Shown here in pieces: positions 16,473 through 25,324 of a stretch of DNA of 64,000 nucleotides. Under the pieces are notes generated by a model, which made no database searches, was not told the origin of the DNA, and worked only from the letters and a program-made list of their open reading frames with translations. Source of the stretch: Bradyrhizobium sp. CCH5-F6 (GTDB taxonomy: Bacteria > Pseudomonadota > Alphaproteobacteria > Rhizobiales > Xanthobacteraceae); the NCBI RefSeq assembly GCF_001556045.1, contig NZ_LSIC01000190.1, forward strand, positions 62,001 through 126,000, written 5' to 3'. Both the position numbers and the translations under genes were made by a program. Numbering within the stretch: the first letter of the stretch is position 1; each line of letters opens with the position of its first letter.

Positions 16473-16877
16473 ATGACGGCTGCAATGGCGAAGTCTTCCA
16501 AGCTCGTCGCCGCCAGGCGCGGCAAGGTATTGTTGGTCAGACGCCGATCGGATGGGCTCTGGATGTTCCCGGGCGGCCGCAGACGCGCGCGCGAGTCGGA
16601 GAAGGACTGCTTGCGGCGGGAGATCAAGGAGGAGCTTCCCAAGCTGAAGCTCGGCAGGATCAGCCTCTGGAAAGAAGTGAAGGCAAGGAACAAGCGCTCC
16701 GGCCGCAAGATGAGCGACGCGATCTTCATTGCCAAGGCGGCCAAGGGCAGGCTGGCGATCGGTGACAAGAAGGAGATTGACCGCGCCGCCTGGCACAAGC
16801 CCCGCGGCATCCGTCTGACGCCGACATCGCGCTACATTCGCGACCGCCTGTTTCCGAGGAAGCGGCGGCGGAGCTAG
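16473..16877 (+). CDS. Nudix hydrolase domain protein
   Basis: This 134-residue protein has a Nudix box in the form G-x5-E-x7-REIKEEL (about residues 34-57), keeping the metal-binding glutamates. The usual final G-U is replaced by Pro-Lys, so the box is slightly off consensus. The sequence is unusually basic, with an RKRRRS tail. Members cleave nucleoside diphosphates linked to another moiety; the substrate is unknown. ATG 16485 is an alternative start. Its stop overlaps the stop of the next gene, which is on the other strand. Confidence 0.8.
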   Translation: MTAAMAKSSKLVAARRGKVLLVRRRSDGLWMFPGGRRRARESEKDCLRREIKEELPKLKLGRISLWKEVKARNKRSGRKMSDAIFIAKAAKGRLAIGDKKEIDRAAWHKPRGIRLTPTSRYIRDRLFPRKRRRS

Positions 16878-17158
16878 TCCTCCCGTTCCACCGATCGCGA
16901 CCGCCCTGCAAATGACCTCGACCGGACCGCGCGGGGCCCCGGCGCAGCGAGCTTGGCGGCCTCGGCTTCCCGCATCTCTTTGCGGACCTTGCGCGCATTT
17001 CGCATCGCCCGTTTGATGAAGGGATGTTGGGAGTCCTCGGCGAAGAACAGCACCACTTCGCAACCCGGACATTGCCTGGAATAGCCGTCCTGCAACCGTC
17101 CGGCGCGATCGCGAAACACGCTCTTGCACCGCGTGCACTGAATCTGGACCGAGCTCAT
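16874..17158 (-). CDS. Small zinc-ribbon protein with basic tail
   Basis: The 94-residue product starts with a zinc ribbon, CTRC (residues 8-11) and CPGC (30-33), followed by a long basic helix and an Arg/Ser-rich tail. The layout suggests nucleic-acid or ribosome binding, but no family is recognised. The start at 17158 places the first CXXC close to the N terminus, as in the other two zinc-ribbon proteins of the window. Confidence 0.65.
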   Translation of the reverse strand: MSSVQIQCTRCKSVFRDRAGRLQDGYSRQCPGCEVVLFFAEDSQHPFIKRAMRNARKVRKEMREAEAAKLAAPGPRAVRSRSFAGRSRSVERED

Positions 17159-17301
17159 ACGCGGACGACAACGACTTCGAAAATGGATCGTCAGCTGAGC
17201 CCAAATCCCTAAAGAAAGCTTGAATGCCTTCGTGGTTGAATGCTGGCAGAACACGGCCAAGCCATCATCGCTGGATGCAGGCAGGAACGCTCAGTCAGCC
17301 G

Positions 17302-17541
17302 CTATTGCTTGGCAGCAATCGTCTCCAGGCAATGGTTGAGAAAGGCGGTGCGATCCCTGGGCAGCACCTTCTGGAGGTCCGCCTTCATCGCACATTCGCG
17401 CTGGCGCAATTGCTCGGCTCGGCGCTTCTCGGCCGCCTCGCGGAATTCGGGAGCAACCTTGTTGGGATCGACCAGCGTCTGAGCATGGGCGGAGGCCGTC
17501 GCAAGCAGCGCGATGGCGGCAATGAAAATGAGCGGCCTCAA
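17302..17541 (-). CDS. Small secreted protein
   Basis: The 79-residue product has a clear signal peptide (MRPLIFIAAIALLATASAHA). The mature part is a charged helical segment with two cysteines, REC and LNHC, and the motif RTAFLNHCL, which is loosely like PsiF-type repeats. The function is unknown. Confidence 0.65.
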   Translation of the reverse strand: MRPLIFIAAIALLATASAHAQTLVDPNKVAPEFREAAEKRRAEQLRQRECAMKADLQKVLPRDRTAFLNHCLETIAAKQ

Positions 17542-17668
17542 AATGTGCCTCCATCAAAGCGGCATCCTAGCGCGCGCCGTGCGCGCGCTCAAACCGGAAG
17601 GTGCGGTACCCCGTTCCGGCGTTGTTGAAGACCTCAGGGCCGCCCGTGCTGAGGTCATGTGCATGGCG

Positions 17669-17684
17669 TGTGAACCAGTTCACA
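17669..17684. promoter_or_regulatory. CRP-type site TGTGA-N6-TCACA
   Basis: TGTGAACCAGTTCACA is a perfect dyad fitting the CRP-family consensus. It is centred about 41 bp before a plausible start at about 17718, with TATGAA (17706-17711) as -10. That is the geometry of a class II activated promoter. The target would be the short RNA ending at the terminator at 17748-17780. Confidence 0.5.
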
Positions 17685-17717
17685 AATGCGCGGCGAAACC
17701 GCTGCTATGAAGAGGTC

Positions 17718-17780
17718 ATTGCTCAACCGTTTCATTTTGAACGAGACGCCCCAGCGTGGCTCCAAGCGCTGGGGCTTTTT
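17718..17780 (+). ncRNA. Candidate small RNA ending at an intrinsic terminator
   Basis: GCCCCAGCG (17748-17756) and CGCTGGGGC (17767-17775) form a perfect 9-bp stem followed by TTTTT. No gene precedes it on the plus strand, so it needs a transcript of its own. The upstream TATGAA and CRP-type dyad supply one, giving an RNA of about 63 nt. The rest of the 17542-18003 gap shows nothing else I can support. The 5' end is inferred. Confidence 0.4.
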
Positions 17781-18003
17781 CGTTGCTCCATGTGCGCAAG
17801 GCGTCTTCAATCGCCAAACGCTTGCATCGAGCGATGCTGCTCTCGGGCCACATGAGTTCCGTTCTGCGCCGCGCCGCCTTGAACGTTGCCGCGAGGGGTG
17901 CGTTCGCGGGGCAAATCCCATATGCATGGCGGCGAGTTGCCGATTCGAGATGAGGGCGGCTCGCATTCTGTTGGCTACAATCTAAGACCAGAAACGGGTT
18001 CAA

Positions 18004-21000
18004 GTGAGGCTTTCCAAAAAGGCGAGGGTGGCCAAGAAGGCGCCGAAGAAGAGCAAAGGATCGCAGCGCGCCACGATCTCGTCGTCGTCGCCCCTCGGCA
18101 TGATGGCTCTTCACCTGCTTGCACAGTGGAAGCAGTCCGGCCCCAGCGGGATCGTCTTTCTCGCCGAGAGCGAGAACAGGGCAGAGCGGCTGGGCAGCGT
18201 CATTCACGCGCTCGACCCGTCCTGCGAGGTGCTGGTGTTTCCGCGATTGAACACCTTGCCGTTCGATCAGCTCGAGCCGTCGCACGAGCTTGCAGGGCGC
18301 AGAGCTTCCGTGCTGAGGCGCCTCGCAAGATCCAAGAAGCCGCTGTTTCTCGTGTCGACCGCGGAAGCGGTGATGGAGCGCCTGCCGCCGCCGGCGACCC
18401 TGTCGCGCTTGAGCCTGAGCCTGAAAGTGGGCGGACCGTTCTCCGAGCGGGAGCTCGAGACCAGGCTCGAGGCGCTCGGATACGATCTCGACGACGAGCC
18501 GGACTATCCGGGCGGGGCGCTGTTCCACGGGCAGACCTTCGAGATATTCCCCGCGGGCGCGCTGGGCCCATTCCGGATCGAGCATTCGGAGCATGCGATC
18601 GAACGGATCGTGGCGTTCGACCCGAACGAGCACAGGATCATCTTCGAGACCAGGGAGCTTCTCGTCGATCCCATGTCGGAGCGGCTCGGTCTTGCCGGCA
18701 AACGCTGCAAGCGCGCGAGCCTGTTCGACTATTGCGGGAGCGCCAAATGGATCGCGGACGCCGGCGTCCCATTGCACGCCGACCGATGGCTCGACACGAT
18801 CGAGGAGGCCGCAGGCCGGGCGGAGCGGGAGCGCGAATATCTCGGACGGCGTGACTGGAAGCTGCTCTCCAAGGGCATGAAGGTGCTGCCGCGGACGGCG
18901 CCTTTCCGGCCCATCCCGGAGTTTTCCAAGCTGACCTCTTCCAGAAAGGCGTTGCGGGCCTTCGTCGAGGAGACACGCCGGGCCGGATCGCGACTGATCC
19001 TCGCCGCCGCGCATGAGGACGATCTGCGCGTGATGGAGCGGATGAGCGGCGTCAAGGCGGAGCGCTGCGACGACTGGGACGAGGCGGCACGCGGGCGGGG
19101 CGGCGAGGCGGTGCTTCTGGCCGATCTCGACGCCGGCTTCGTCTTGCCGGGGAAGAAGCCTCTGGTCGTGGTGACGGCGTCCGACGTGCTCGGCAGCCGC
19201 GCGCATCATCCTCAGCCGATGGCGCGCGCCTGGAGCGCGGCCTTCGATCATGCCGACGTGCCCGAGCAGGGCACGGTGGTCGTGCACCTCCAGCGCGGCC
19301 TTGCCGTGCTCGACGGCTTGCAGACCGTCAACACCGGCGGCGGCGCCATGCGCGAGATGATCCGCCTGAAGTTCGCGGGCGACAATGCGGTTCTGGTGCC
19401 GCCGGCCGATCTCGCCTTGATGTGGCCTTACGCGACCGAACTCGGCAAGCTGACGCTCGACAAGGCGGATGGCAGCACATGGTGGACCCGCCGCGGCGAG
19501 GCCGAGCGCGAGATCCGGGCCGCGGGCAAGGTGCTGGCGAAGCACATCAGCCAGCGCCGCCGGCGCCGCGCCGAAAAGCTGGTGCCGCCGGGATCGGCCT
19601 ACGAGAAGTTCGTCGCGCGTTTCCCTTACTTCACGACGATCGACCAGGCCCAGGCGATCCGCGACGTGCTCGACGATCTCGCCTCCGGTCACCCGATGGA
19701 CCGGGTGATCTGCGGCGACGTCGGCTTTGGCAAGACCGAGGTGGCGCTGCGCGCGGCGGCCGCGGTGGTGCTGTCGGGCAAGCAGGTGGCGATTGCGGTG
19801 CCGACGACGGTGCTGGCGCGGCAGCACGTCGCAACGTTCCGGAAGCGCTTCGCGCCGTTCGGCATCGAGGTGGGTAATCTGTCGCGGGCGACGTCAGGCG
19901 CCGAACTGCGCGAGACCAGGGAGGGACTGCGCAGCGGCCGGATCAAGGTCGTGATCGGCACGCAGGCGCTCACGGGCAAGGACGTCAGGTTCGACGATCT
20001 CGGCCTCGTCATCATCGACGAGGAGCAGCATTTCGGCGCGGCCGAGAAGACCAAGCTCGGCGGCCTCGCCAGGAACGTCCATGTGCTGATGATGAGCGCC
20101 ACGCCAATCCCGCGGACGCTGGCCGCGGGCCTTGCCGGTTTCCGCGACCTCAGCGTGATCGCCTCGCCACCGGTGCACCGGCTGCCTGTCGCAACCAGGA
20201 TCGCACCGCTGTCGGACGCCGCCATCGCCACGGCGCTGCTGCGCGAGCAACGGCGAAACGGCCAGAGCTTCTTGATCTGTCCCCGCATCCAGGATCTCGA
20301 TCCCATGCTGGCGCGGGTGCGCGCGGTGGCGCCCGACCTTCGCATCGTCTGCCTGCACGGCAGGTTGGCGGCCGACGAGATCGACGACCGGATGATGAGC
20401 TTCGTCGAGGGCGGCGCCGACGTCCTGCTCGCGACCAACATCGTGGAGAGCGGCCTCGACATTCCCCGCGCCAACACCATCGTGGTCTGCTGGCCCGAGA
20501 AGTTCGGCCTTGCCCAGCTGCACCAGCTGCGCGGACGCGTCGGCCGTAGCGGCATCCGCGCCTTCGCCCATCTGCTGACCGAGACGGAGTCCGGTCAGTC
20601 CGAGAAGCGCCTGGCCGTGCTCGAGGAGTTCAGCCGGCCGGGCGCCGGCTTTGCCATCAGCGAGCGCGACCTCGATCTCAGAGGTGCTGGCGATTTGTTC
20701 TCGGAGCAGCAATCCGGCCATGTCCAGGTATTCGGACCCGTGCTCTACAGCCATCTGCTGAAAATGGCCTCGGAGAAGGCCGACGAGGAGCGCGCCGCGG
20801 TCTGGGTGCCCGACCTCAACCTGCCGGTCGGGGACATGCTCCCCGAGACCTACGTGCAGTCCGAGCCCGTGCGGCTCGAACTCTATGCGCGCGCCGCACG
20901 GTGCAATGACGAGGACGAGCTCGACGACCTCGAGGAGGAAACCTCCCGCCGTTTCGGACCGCTGCCGGAAGTGGCGCGCGATTTCTTCGCCGCAGCCAAG

Positions 21001-21207
21001 CTCAGGATCGAGTGCAAGCGCCGCGGCATCGTCCGGCTGGACGTCGGGCCGGGGGCTGCGGCCGCGACGTTCCTGCCGGGCCGCTTGCGGAAGTCACGCG
21101 GGAAGGCGCTGCAACGCGACGGCGACCGCGTCGTCCATCACAGCCCGATGCGCAACGCGCCGTTCGAGCGGGTGGAGGAGCTGCTCGAGCTGCTGGACGA
21201 GGGGTGA
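18004..21207 (+). CDS. Divergent Mfd-like (TRCF) helicase
   Basis: The 1067-residue product has the layout of transcription-repair coupling factor. It has a UvrB-like N-terminal module (near PFDQLEPSHELAGRR), a CarD-like RNA polymerase-interaction domain (GTVVVHLQRGLAVLDG), and a RecG/Mfd-type helicase with Walker A GDVGFGKT at about 570, DEEQHF at about 673, SATPIPRTL, and HQLRGRVGRS. A shorter TRCF C-terminal domain follows. It is about 100 residues shorter than the canonical mfd at 45274-48792, and its N-terminal modules are more diverged. GTG 18004 is used with only a weak ribosome-binding site. It is probably an ancient paralogue; whether it acts in repair or in releasing stalled polymerase is not known. 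Confidence 0.85.
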   Translation: MRLSKKARVAKKAPKKSKGSQRATISSSSPLGMMALHLLAQWKQSGPSGIVFLAESENRAERLGSVIHALDPSCEVLVFPRLNTLPFDQLEPSHELAGRRASVLRRLARSKKPLFLVSTAEAVMERLPPPATLSRLSLSLKVGGPFSERELETRLEALGYDLDDEPDYPGGALFHGQTFEIFPAGALGPFRIEHSEHAIERIVAFDPNEHRIIFETRELLVDPMSERLGLAGKRCKRASLFDYCGSAKWIADAGVPLHADRWLDTIEEAAGRAEREREYLGRRDWKLLSKGMKVLPRTAPFRPIPEFSKLTSSRKALRAFVEETRRAGSRLILAAAHEDDLRVMERMSGVKAERCDDWDEAARGRGGEAVLLADLDAGFVLPGKKPLVVVTASDVLGSRAHHPQPMARAWSAAFDHADVPEQGTVVVHLQRGLAVLDGLQTVNTGGGAMREMIRLKFAGDNAVLVPPADLALMWPYATELGKLTLDKADGSTWWTRRGEAEREIRAAGKVLAKHISQRRRRRAEKLVPPGSAYEKFVARFPYFTTIDQAQAIRDVLDDLASGHPMDRVICGDVGFGKTEVALRAAAAVVLSGKQVAIAVPTTVLARQHVATFRKRFAPFGIEVGNLSRATSGAELRETREGLRSGRIKVVIGTQALTGKDVRFDDLGLVIIDEEQHFGAAEKTKLGGLARNVHVLMMSATPIPRTLAAGLAGFRDLSVIASPPVHRLPVATRIAPLSDAAIATALLREQRRNGQSFLICPRIQDLDPMLARVRAVAPDLRIVCLHGRLAADEIDDRMMSFVEGGADVLLATNIVESGLDIPRANTIVVCWPEKFGLAQLHQLRGRVGRSGIRAFAHLLTETESGQSEKRLAVLEEFSRPGAGFAISERDLDLRGAGDLFSEQQSGHVQVFGPVLYSHLLKMASEKADEERAAVWVPDLNLPVGDMLPETYVQSEPVRLELYARAARCNDEDELDDLEEETSRRFGPLPEVARDFFAAAKLRIECKRRGIVRLDVGPGAAAATFLPGRLRKSRGKALQRDGDRVVHHSPMRNAPFERVEELLELLDEG

Positions 21208-21754
21208 GCTTCAAGAAAGCGCGAAAACAACCCCATGCACAGTAGCCAAGTGCTTCCGGCATAACGACTTTTGCATCCGCTTTTTCTGCGTCGGGCGCAG
21301 GACCCGGTTTGACCCGTCGGGCAAAACAGTGGCATTCTGTCAGCTTCGGAAAATCCGCCGCGGCTTGGCTGGCGGGCCACTCGGGCACATCGGCGTTTCG
21401 CACAGGCCGTGTCCCAACGCCGAGAAGCCGATGAAGGCCGGCCCGGCGCAGCACTCGAACAACGCTTCTGTTCGCTGCGGAAGGTTTCGCGACGTCGCTC
21501 TGCGCAAGCTGGGCTTGTCAAACTGACGACAGCCATTGGCTGTTCCGTTCGAGCGGTGTGAGGAGTTGCAACTCCAGGGAGATCCGTACTCGACCGGGGG
21601 CGCCGCGTCCGTCGGCCGCCCAGGCCGCTAACGTGGAATTAATCCGAAATGCTCACAATTTTACACAGTTGGAGATGGGTGCTGCGTAGAGGAGCCGTCG
21701 CGAGGACGATCCGGCGACGGCTTCCTCTTGCTCGCTCATTTGGGGTCAATGCAG
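21208..21754. other. Gene-free interval
   Basis: No intact gene is supported in 547 bp. Base composition and scattered stops suggest degenerate sequence at the start of the accessory region. A segment around 21310-21360 (CCCGTCGGGCAAAACAGTGG) resembles intergenic repeat sequence I recall from this genus, but I cannot confirm it. Confidence 0.3.
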
Positions 21755-22417
21755 ATGACCGCGACTCTCGAAACGCAAAGCTTCGCCGAAGAACTCGACG
21801 CGGTAGCACTTGCAGCCGCCGCAGCAGCGCCCGAACCCGCAGCCGCAGAACCTCCGGCGCCGATCATGCGGTCCAGCCGGAAATCGGTGCTGGCATTGTC
21901 GGTGTGCGCCCTGGCCATCAACGGCGCGGCGGCCATCTATACGTTGCCTTCCGACTTGCCGTCGCTGGACGTCAGCCGCCTGGCTGAACTGCTTCCGCGC
22001 CAGGAGGCGCCGGCGCCAAAGCCGGATCCGGTCGTTGCCGCCTTGAAGGACATTCAGTCGGCGCAGCAGCAGCACTCGGCCTCGCTGAAGGAGAACAGCC
22101 AGGTCTTGCAGCAAAATGCGACTCTGCTGCAGCAGGATTCACTGGTGCTGCTGTCCCTGCGGCAGAGCATCACGGACGAACGGGTCGATGTGAAGAAGAT
22201 ATCTTCGCAATTGTCGACGCTGATCGCAAAGGTCGACTCGCTGCAGAACGTGATGATGTCGGACGTCACGTCCTCGATCCGAAGAGCGAATGCGCGCTAT
22301 GGGCTGTCCGCAGCGATGCGCAAGCGGATGGTTCGGCAGCCGAAACCTGCGGGGCCTGTGTCGATCGGAGGAGCCCCCCTGAGTGTGCCGGCAACCGTTT
22401 CAGCTCCGGAAAGCTGA
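21755..22417 (+). CDS. Membrane-anchored coiled-coil protein
   Basis: The 220-residue product has an Ala/Pro/Glu-rich N terminus and one hydrophobic segment (VLALSVCALAINGAAAIYTL, about 47-66). A Pro-rich linker follows, then a long coiled coil rich in Gln, Leu and Ser (about 100-180) and a Pro-rich tail. The pattern suggests a single-pass inner-membrane protein with a periplasmic rod. An ATG 6 nt upstream is an equally possible start. Family and function are unknown. Confidence 0.65.
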   Translation: MTATLETQSFAEELDAVALAAAAAAPEPAAAEPPAPIMRSSRKSVLALSVCALAINGAAAIYTLPSDLPSLDVSRLAELLPRQEAPAPKPDPVVAALKDIQSAQQQHSASLKENSQVLQQNATLLQQDSLVLLSLRQSITDERVDVKKISSQLSTLIAKVDSLQNVMMSDVTSSIRRANARYGLSAAMRKRMVRQPKPAGPVSIGGAPLSVPATVSAPES

Positions 22418-22500
22418 AGACAGGGCAATCAAACCATTCATAGACGATGTCCGCTTCGACCTCGTCTATGACGGGGGCGGTGCACCGTCACCGTCCTCCG

Positions 22501-22743
22501 TCACTTCAAGGCGTGATCTATCTTGTGCCCCAGATGCCCGGTGTCGTGATCGCGACGCAGCTGGCTCAGCGACGTCTCGTTCAACTGGGCCAGGACCTCG
22601 CTGAGCAGCGTCGCATCGGGATACCCGGCCGCAAAGCCCTTGCCGTAGATCTTGCGCAAGGTGCCGACGAGCGTGTTGCCGTGCTTCTTGCTGATCCCGC
22701 CATCCTTGTCCCGATGGCGGCCATCCAGACCCGGTTCCTTCAT
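22501..22743 (-). CDS. Small hypothetical protein
   Basis: This 80-residue soluble protein begins MKEPGLDGRHRDKDG and has a central segment GTLRKIYGKGFAAGYPDA followed by LSEVLAQLNETSLSQLRRDH. AGGGAGAG lies 6 nt before the ATG, which sets the start. Proteins of this pattern are recalled as common small hypothetical proteins in Bradyrhizobium. The function is unknown. Confidence 0.65.
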   Translation of the reverse strand: MKEPGLDGRHRDKDGGISKKHGNTLVGTLRKIYGKGFAAGYPDATLLSEVLAQLNETSLSQLRRDHDTGHLGHKIDHALK

Positions 22744-22954
22744 GTGTCTCTCCCTGGCGGCGTCTCGAGCGCCTGAAGAGAGCGTGCGCCCAAAGGCGTT
22801 GATTGGCAATGGCATGCGCGCGAGTCGAGCGTTGGTCCGTGCCGCCGCGAGAGCGTTGCCGTTGTGCGTCCATCGCCGAGCCGTGATGCCGCGCCAGATT
22901 GCGGCGGGACCCTTGGCGCATCACATCAACCCGGTGTTCAATTGGAGCTGTACG

Positions 22955-23170
22955 ATGCGCTCAGTTCTGGCCATCGGCCTGTTGATTGTCCTGTGCACCG
23001 CCGCAAGCGCTGCGACGGCGCATCGCACACGTCATTCGCACTCTCCCGCGGTCGGTCGTTCAGGCGTGGAGGTGAATCCCCGGGCGCGCTTCGCGGTCCC
23101 AGGCTGGAGCGATGAAGCAACCCAGCGGTGGCTGGATAATGCCTCCTCCAATGTCGGCCGAGGGGGATAG
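22955..23170 (+). CDS. Small secreted protein
   Basis: The 71-residue product has a signal peptide (MRSVLAIGLLIVLCTAASAA) and a short His/Ser/Arg-rich mature region. GGAG stands 9 nt before the ATG. The function is unknown. Confidence 0.6.
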   Translation: MRSVLAIGLLIVLCTAASAATAHRTRHSHSPAVGRSGVEVNPRARFAVPGWSDEATQRWLDNASSNVGRGG

Positions 23171-23265
23171 GTGGATCGGTTGCGCTTTCGGCCGGCGGCG
23201 GCAGGCATCCGCAGAGAGCGAAGTGCGCTTTGACGAGGTGCTTTTGCGGATGATGAAGTCCGGCG

Positions 23266-23436
23266 CTACGCGGCCTGTTCCTCGAACGAGGTGTAGACCC
23301 GGCCAGTCGGATCGACGATCTGAACGTTCCAGCACCCGTCCTGGACCAGCTCTCTGGCCTTCTTGAGGGCGGCCGCAAGCGAGGCCCGCTTGAGGCTGAC
23401 GATGCCTGCCGTGTCGAAACCGCTGATTTCAAACAT
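23266..23436 (-). CDS. Small hypothetical protein
   Basis: This 56-residue protein has an alpha/beta pattern (AALKKARELVQDGCWNVQIV, then DPTGRVYTSFEEQ). GGAGGGAG upstream gives a strong start at 23436. It has no known motif and lies in the run of very small genes between 22.5 and 26.6 kb. Confidence 0.65.
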   Translation of the reverse strand: MFEISGFDTAGIVSLKRASLAAALKKARELVQDGCWNVQIVDPTGRVYTSFEEQAA

Positions 23437-23981
23437 GCCGCTCCCTCCTGTGATTTCCGTCAAGCCTACACATTTCCAGCGCGTTGTCGCGCGGCTTCTG
23501 GGGGCAGGGCTCTTGGAACAATCGAGAGGGTGCACTGTCGCCGCAATTGGACGCGCATCGCCAACGTGGACGCGGCGCAAAGCCATGATGCCGATATGCG
23601 CAGCGGTTTTCCGGAAAGATCATGCTCGAACAACGACCTAAAGCGCGATGACGATTCATCCTGATCTCATGGCCCTTAGGGCGGGCGAGAGATCGGGCCG
23701 TTCATCGGCAGGACGTGCACGGAACGCGATCGACTGATGCATCCGCTTACTTCATTACCATCGGCGCGGAGAGACGGCCTGGCTCGGCTTTGAAGGGCCT
23801 CGAGGGCCATTCTGCAAACTCGCCGGCGGGTTCCAATTCAAGCACGGGCCGATGCTTGTTCCTTCGAAGGACCGCCGATTTCTCAGGCCGCTTCGGGGCG
23901 CAATTGTGTCATCTAGGTCACCTTATGATCGTGCTATCCATGTTAATAGTCCGATTTTCAGGCGCGTTATTTGAGGTCGTG
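23437..23981. other. Gene-free interval with a repeat
   Basis: No supported gene is seen in 545 bp. It carries copy 2 of the palindromic repeat (23581-23673). The short open frames here lack ribosome-binding sites and recognisable protein character. Confidence 0.4.
23581..23673 (-). repeat. Intergenic palindromic repeat, copy 2
   Basis: Read on the minus strand, this carries the same blocks as 14451-14555: GATGAATCGTCATCGCGCTTTA, here split as GATGAATCGTCAT and CGCGCTTTA, then TTGTTCGAGCATGATCTT and CCGGAAAACCGCTGCGCA. Two copies in opposite orientation within 9 kb fit a dispersed family. Confidence 0.7.
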
Positions 23982-24167
23982 ATGAGTATCTCTGATCAGA
24001 CTGCCCATGCCGCCATTGCCTTGCACCAACGTGTCGCCTTTCTCGAAAGTCAAATTGCCGAGCTGAGCGTCCTGCGAGATCGATTGGCGCAAGCCGAGTC
24101 GCGCCGCTCTCGGTCGAAATCGGATCGGTCAGCCTCCAAGAAAACCAAACCGCCGCCGAAAATGTAG
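23982..24167 (+). CDS. Small coiled-coil protein
   Basis: The 61-residue product has one heptad-rich helix (ALHQRVAFLESQIAELSVLR) reminiscent of SlyX-type proteins, then a Ser/Arg/Lys-rich tail. GAGG lies 7 nt before the ATG. It has no enzymatic motif. Confidence 0.55.
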   Translation: MSISDQTAHAAIALHQRVAFLESQIAELSVLRDRLAQAESRRSRSKSDRSASKKTKPPPKM

Positions 24168-24254
24168 ATAACCTTCCGCAATCAACCGACGCATCGTTGC
24201 CGGTCTCGTCCGGACGCTCCAAGCTATGGCCCGCACGTGAGTCGCGGGGGAAGC

Positions 24255-24419
24255 ATGGAACGGGAGCGGTTTCAGAACATGTCTCTCGAGGAGCTGTGGC
24301 AACTCCACGCGATCGTCAACGATATTCTGGCGGTCAGGCTGAACGCCAAGAAGGAAGAGTTGGAGCGGCGGCTCGTGATGCTCAGACGAGAAGACAAGAA
24401 TCCCCCCAATCGAGTCTGA
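24255..24419 (+). pseudogene. H-NS-like N-terminal fragment
   Basis: The 54-residue product (FQNMSLEELWQLHAIVNDIL, then RLNAKKEELERRL) matches the N-terminal oligomerisation helices of alphaproteobacterial H-NS-like proteins. The frame ends at 24419 before the C-terminal DNA-binding part. Downstream DNA has faint traces of it in another frame, a PKARPWLAHE reading resembling a PRWL motif, so a frameshift is possible. GGGGGAAG precedes the ATG, so it may still be translated and could act as a dominant-negative partner. Truncation is seen; decay is inferred. Confidence 0.5.
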
Positions 24420-24589
24420 GCCAAAGGCCAGGCCATGGCTCGCTCACGAGTGTTTGCCATGGCCACGGCGTTGCGAGCCGTTTCGTGAGAGGTCGTGCGT
24501 CGCATCCAACTCGGGATCGTCGGGTGAGGCTGCATCCCCGAGCCTGCCTTTGAGGATGGCTCCGGCACCAGGGCGCCACTTTCCGGCGC

Positions 24590-24739
24590 CTAATGCAGGA
24601 CGCGGGAAGCCTCGGCGGCCTTAACCTTTGCTTTCAGCTCTTCGAGCTCATCAATCGCGTCCACCAATCGGACCAGCTCGCGCGCGATATGTTTCAGACT
24701 GGGCCTTGCGCGTCTAGGAACAGGAACTCGTTGTGCCAT
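24590..24739 (-). CDS. 49-residue coiled-coil protein
   Basis: A short frame from ATG 24739 to TAG at 24590 encodes a basic N terminus (MAQRVPVPRRARPSLK) and an amphipathic helix (LVRLVDAIDELEELKAKVKA). GGAGG stands 9 nt upstream. The heptad pattern and ribosome-binding site support a real gene. The function is unknown. Confidence 0.5.
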   Translation of the reverse strand: MAQRVPVPRRARPSLKHIARELVRLVDAIDELEELKAKVKAAEASRVLH

Positions 24740-25064
24740 CGGTGCACGCCTCCATGCTTGGAAGCTCTCAATCGCAAGAAGCGCGCCAGTGCTCCTTCGA
24801 CTTGGAAGCGTGGCAAGGCCTTCAATTTGGTTTGGTTATTGGTGAGCGCGCTGGAGCGCAAGCCAGGTGGGCCCAAGGCGGCGCAGACGACACCGAGGAC
24901 GAGCACGATGGGGCAGAACCGGACGAAGCCGATAATGAGCCCAGCATCGGCTATGACGCCTGCACGATCATTGCCGAAGACGATACCGGACAGGGAGCCC
25001 AGCTTAGGTTGGACCGTGGACGGCTACACCGGTGGCACCACCGAGCCGGACCTTGAGGAGGCTT
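24740..25064. other. Interval without a supported gene
   Basis: On the minus strand one frame (about 25020-24700) reads as a glycine-rich membrane-like segment (ADAGLIIGFVRFCPIVLVLG), but it has no ATG after the last upstream stop and only an internal GTG. It may be a remnant. Nothing else is supported. Confidence 0.3.
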
Positions 25065-25151
25065 ATGACACTCCGAGCAAAGCGAAGCCGCCAGCAACGT
25101 CAAAAAAGCACCAACCCACTAACGCACGGCTCAACGCCTGACGGGCAGTAG
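25065..25151 (+). CDS. Possible 28-residue basic peptide
   Basis: ATG 25065 lies 5 nt after a strong GAGGAGG and opens a 28-codon frame ending at TAG 25151. The peptide is rich in Arg, Gln and Lys (MTLRAKRSRQQRQKS at the start). The ribosome-binding site is the main evidence; the length gives little statistical support. Confidence 0.3.
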   Translation: MTLRAKRSRQQRQKSTNPLTHGSTPDGQ

Positions 25152-25324
25152 TGCTCAACGCCTTGCGACCAGGCCGGCGGTTTTTCTGTTCAGACCTCAT
25201 CAGTGAGCCGAGGTGCGACGCTGGCCGGGGCTAACGATCGGTTAATGAAGAACCAATAGCATGGTCCGCCGTTGACATGCATCCCGTCAGCGCATGACGG
25301 TGGGTCTAGGATCGAGCCGGTAAC

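Noticed and set aside
17716..19827. A 703-codon open frame on the minus strand
   Set aside because: It is a shadow of the Mfd-like gene at 18004-21207; no domain or start signal supports it.
24700..25020. A membrane-like glycine-rich frame on the minus strand
   Set aside because: It has no ATG after the last upstream stop and only an internal GTG without a ribosome-binding site; noted as a possible remnant only.
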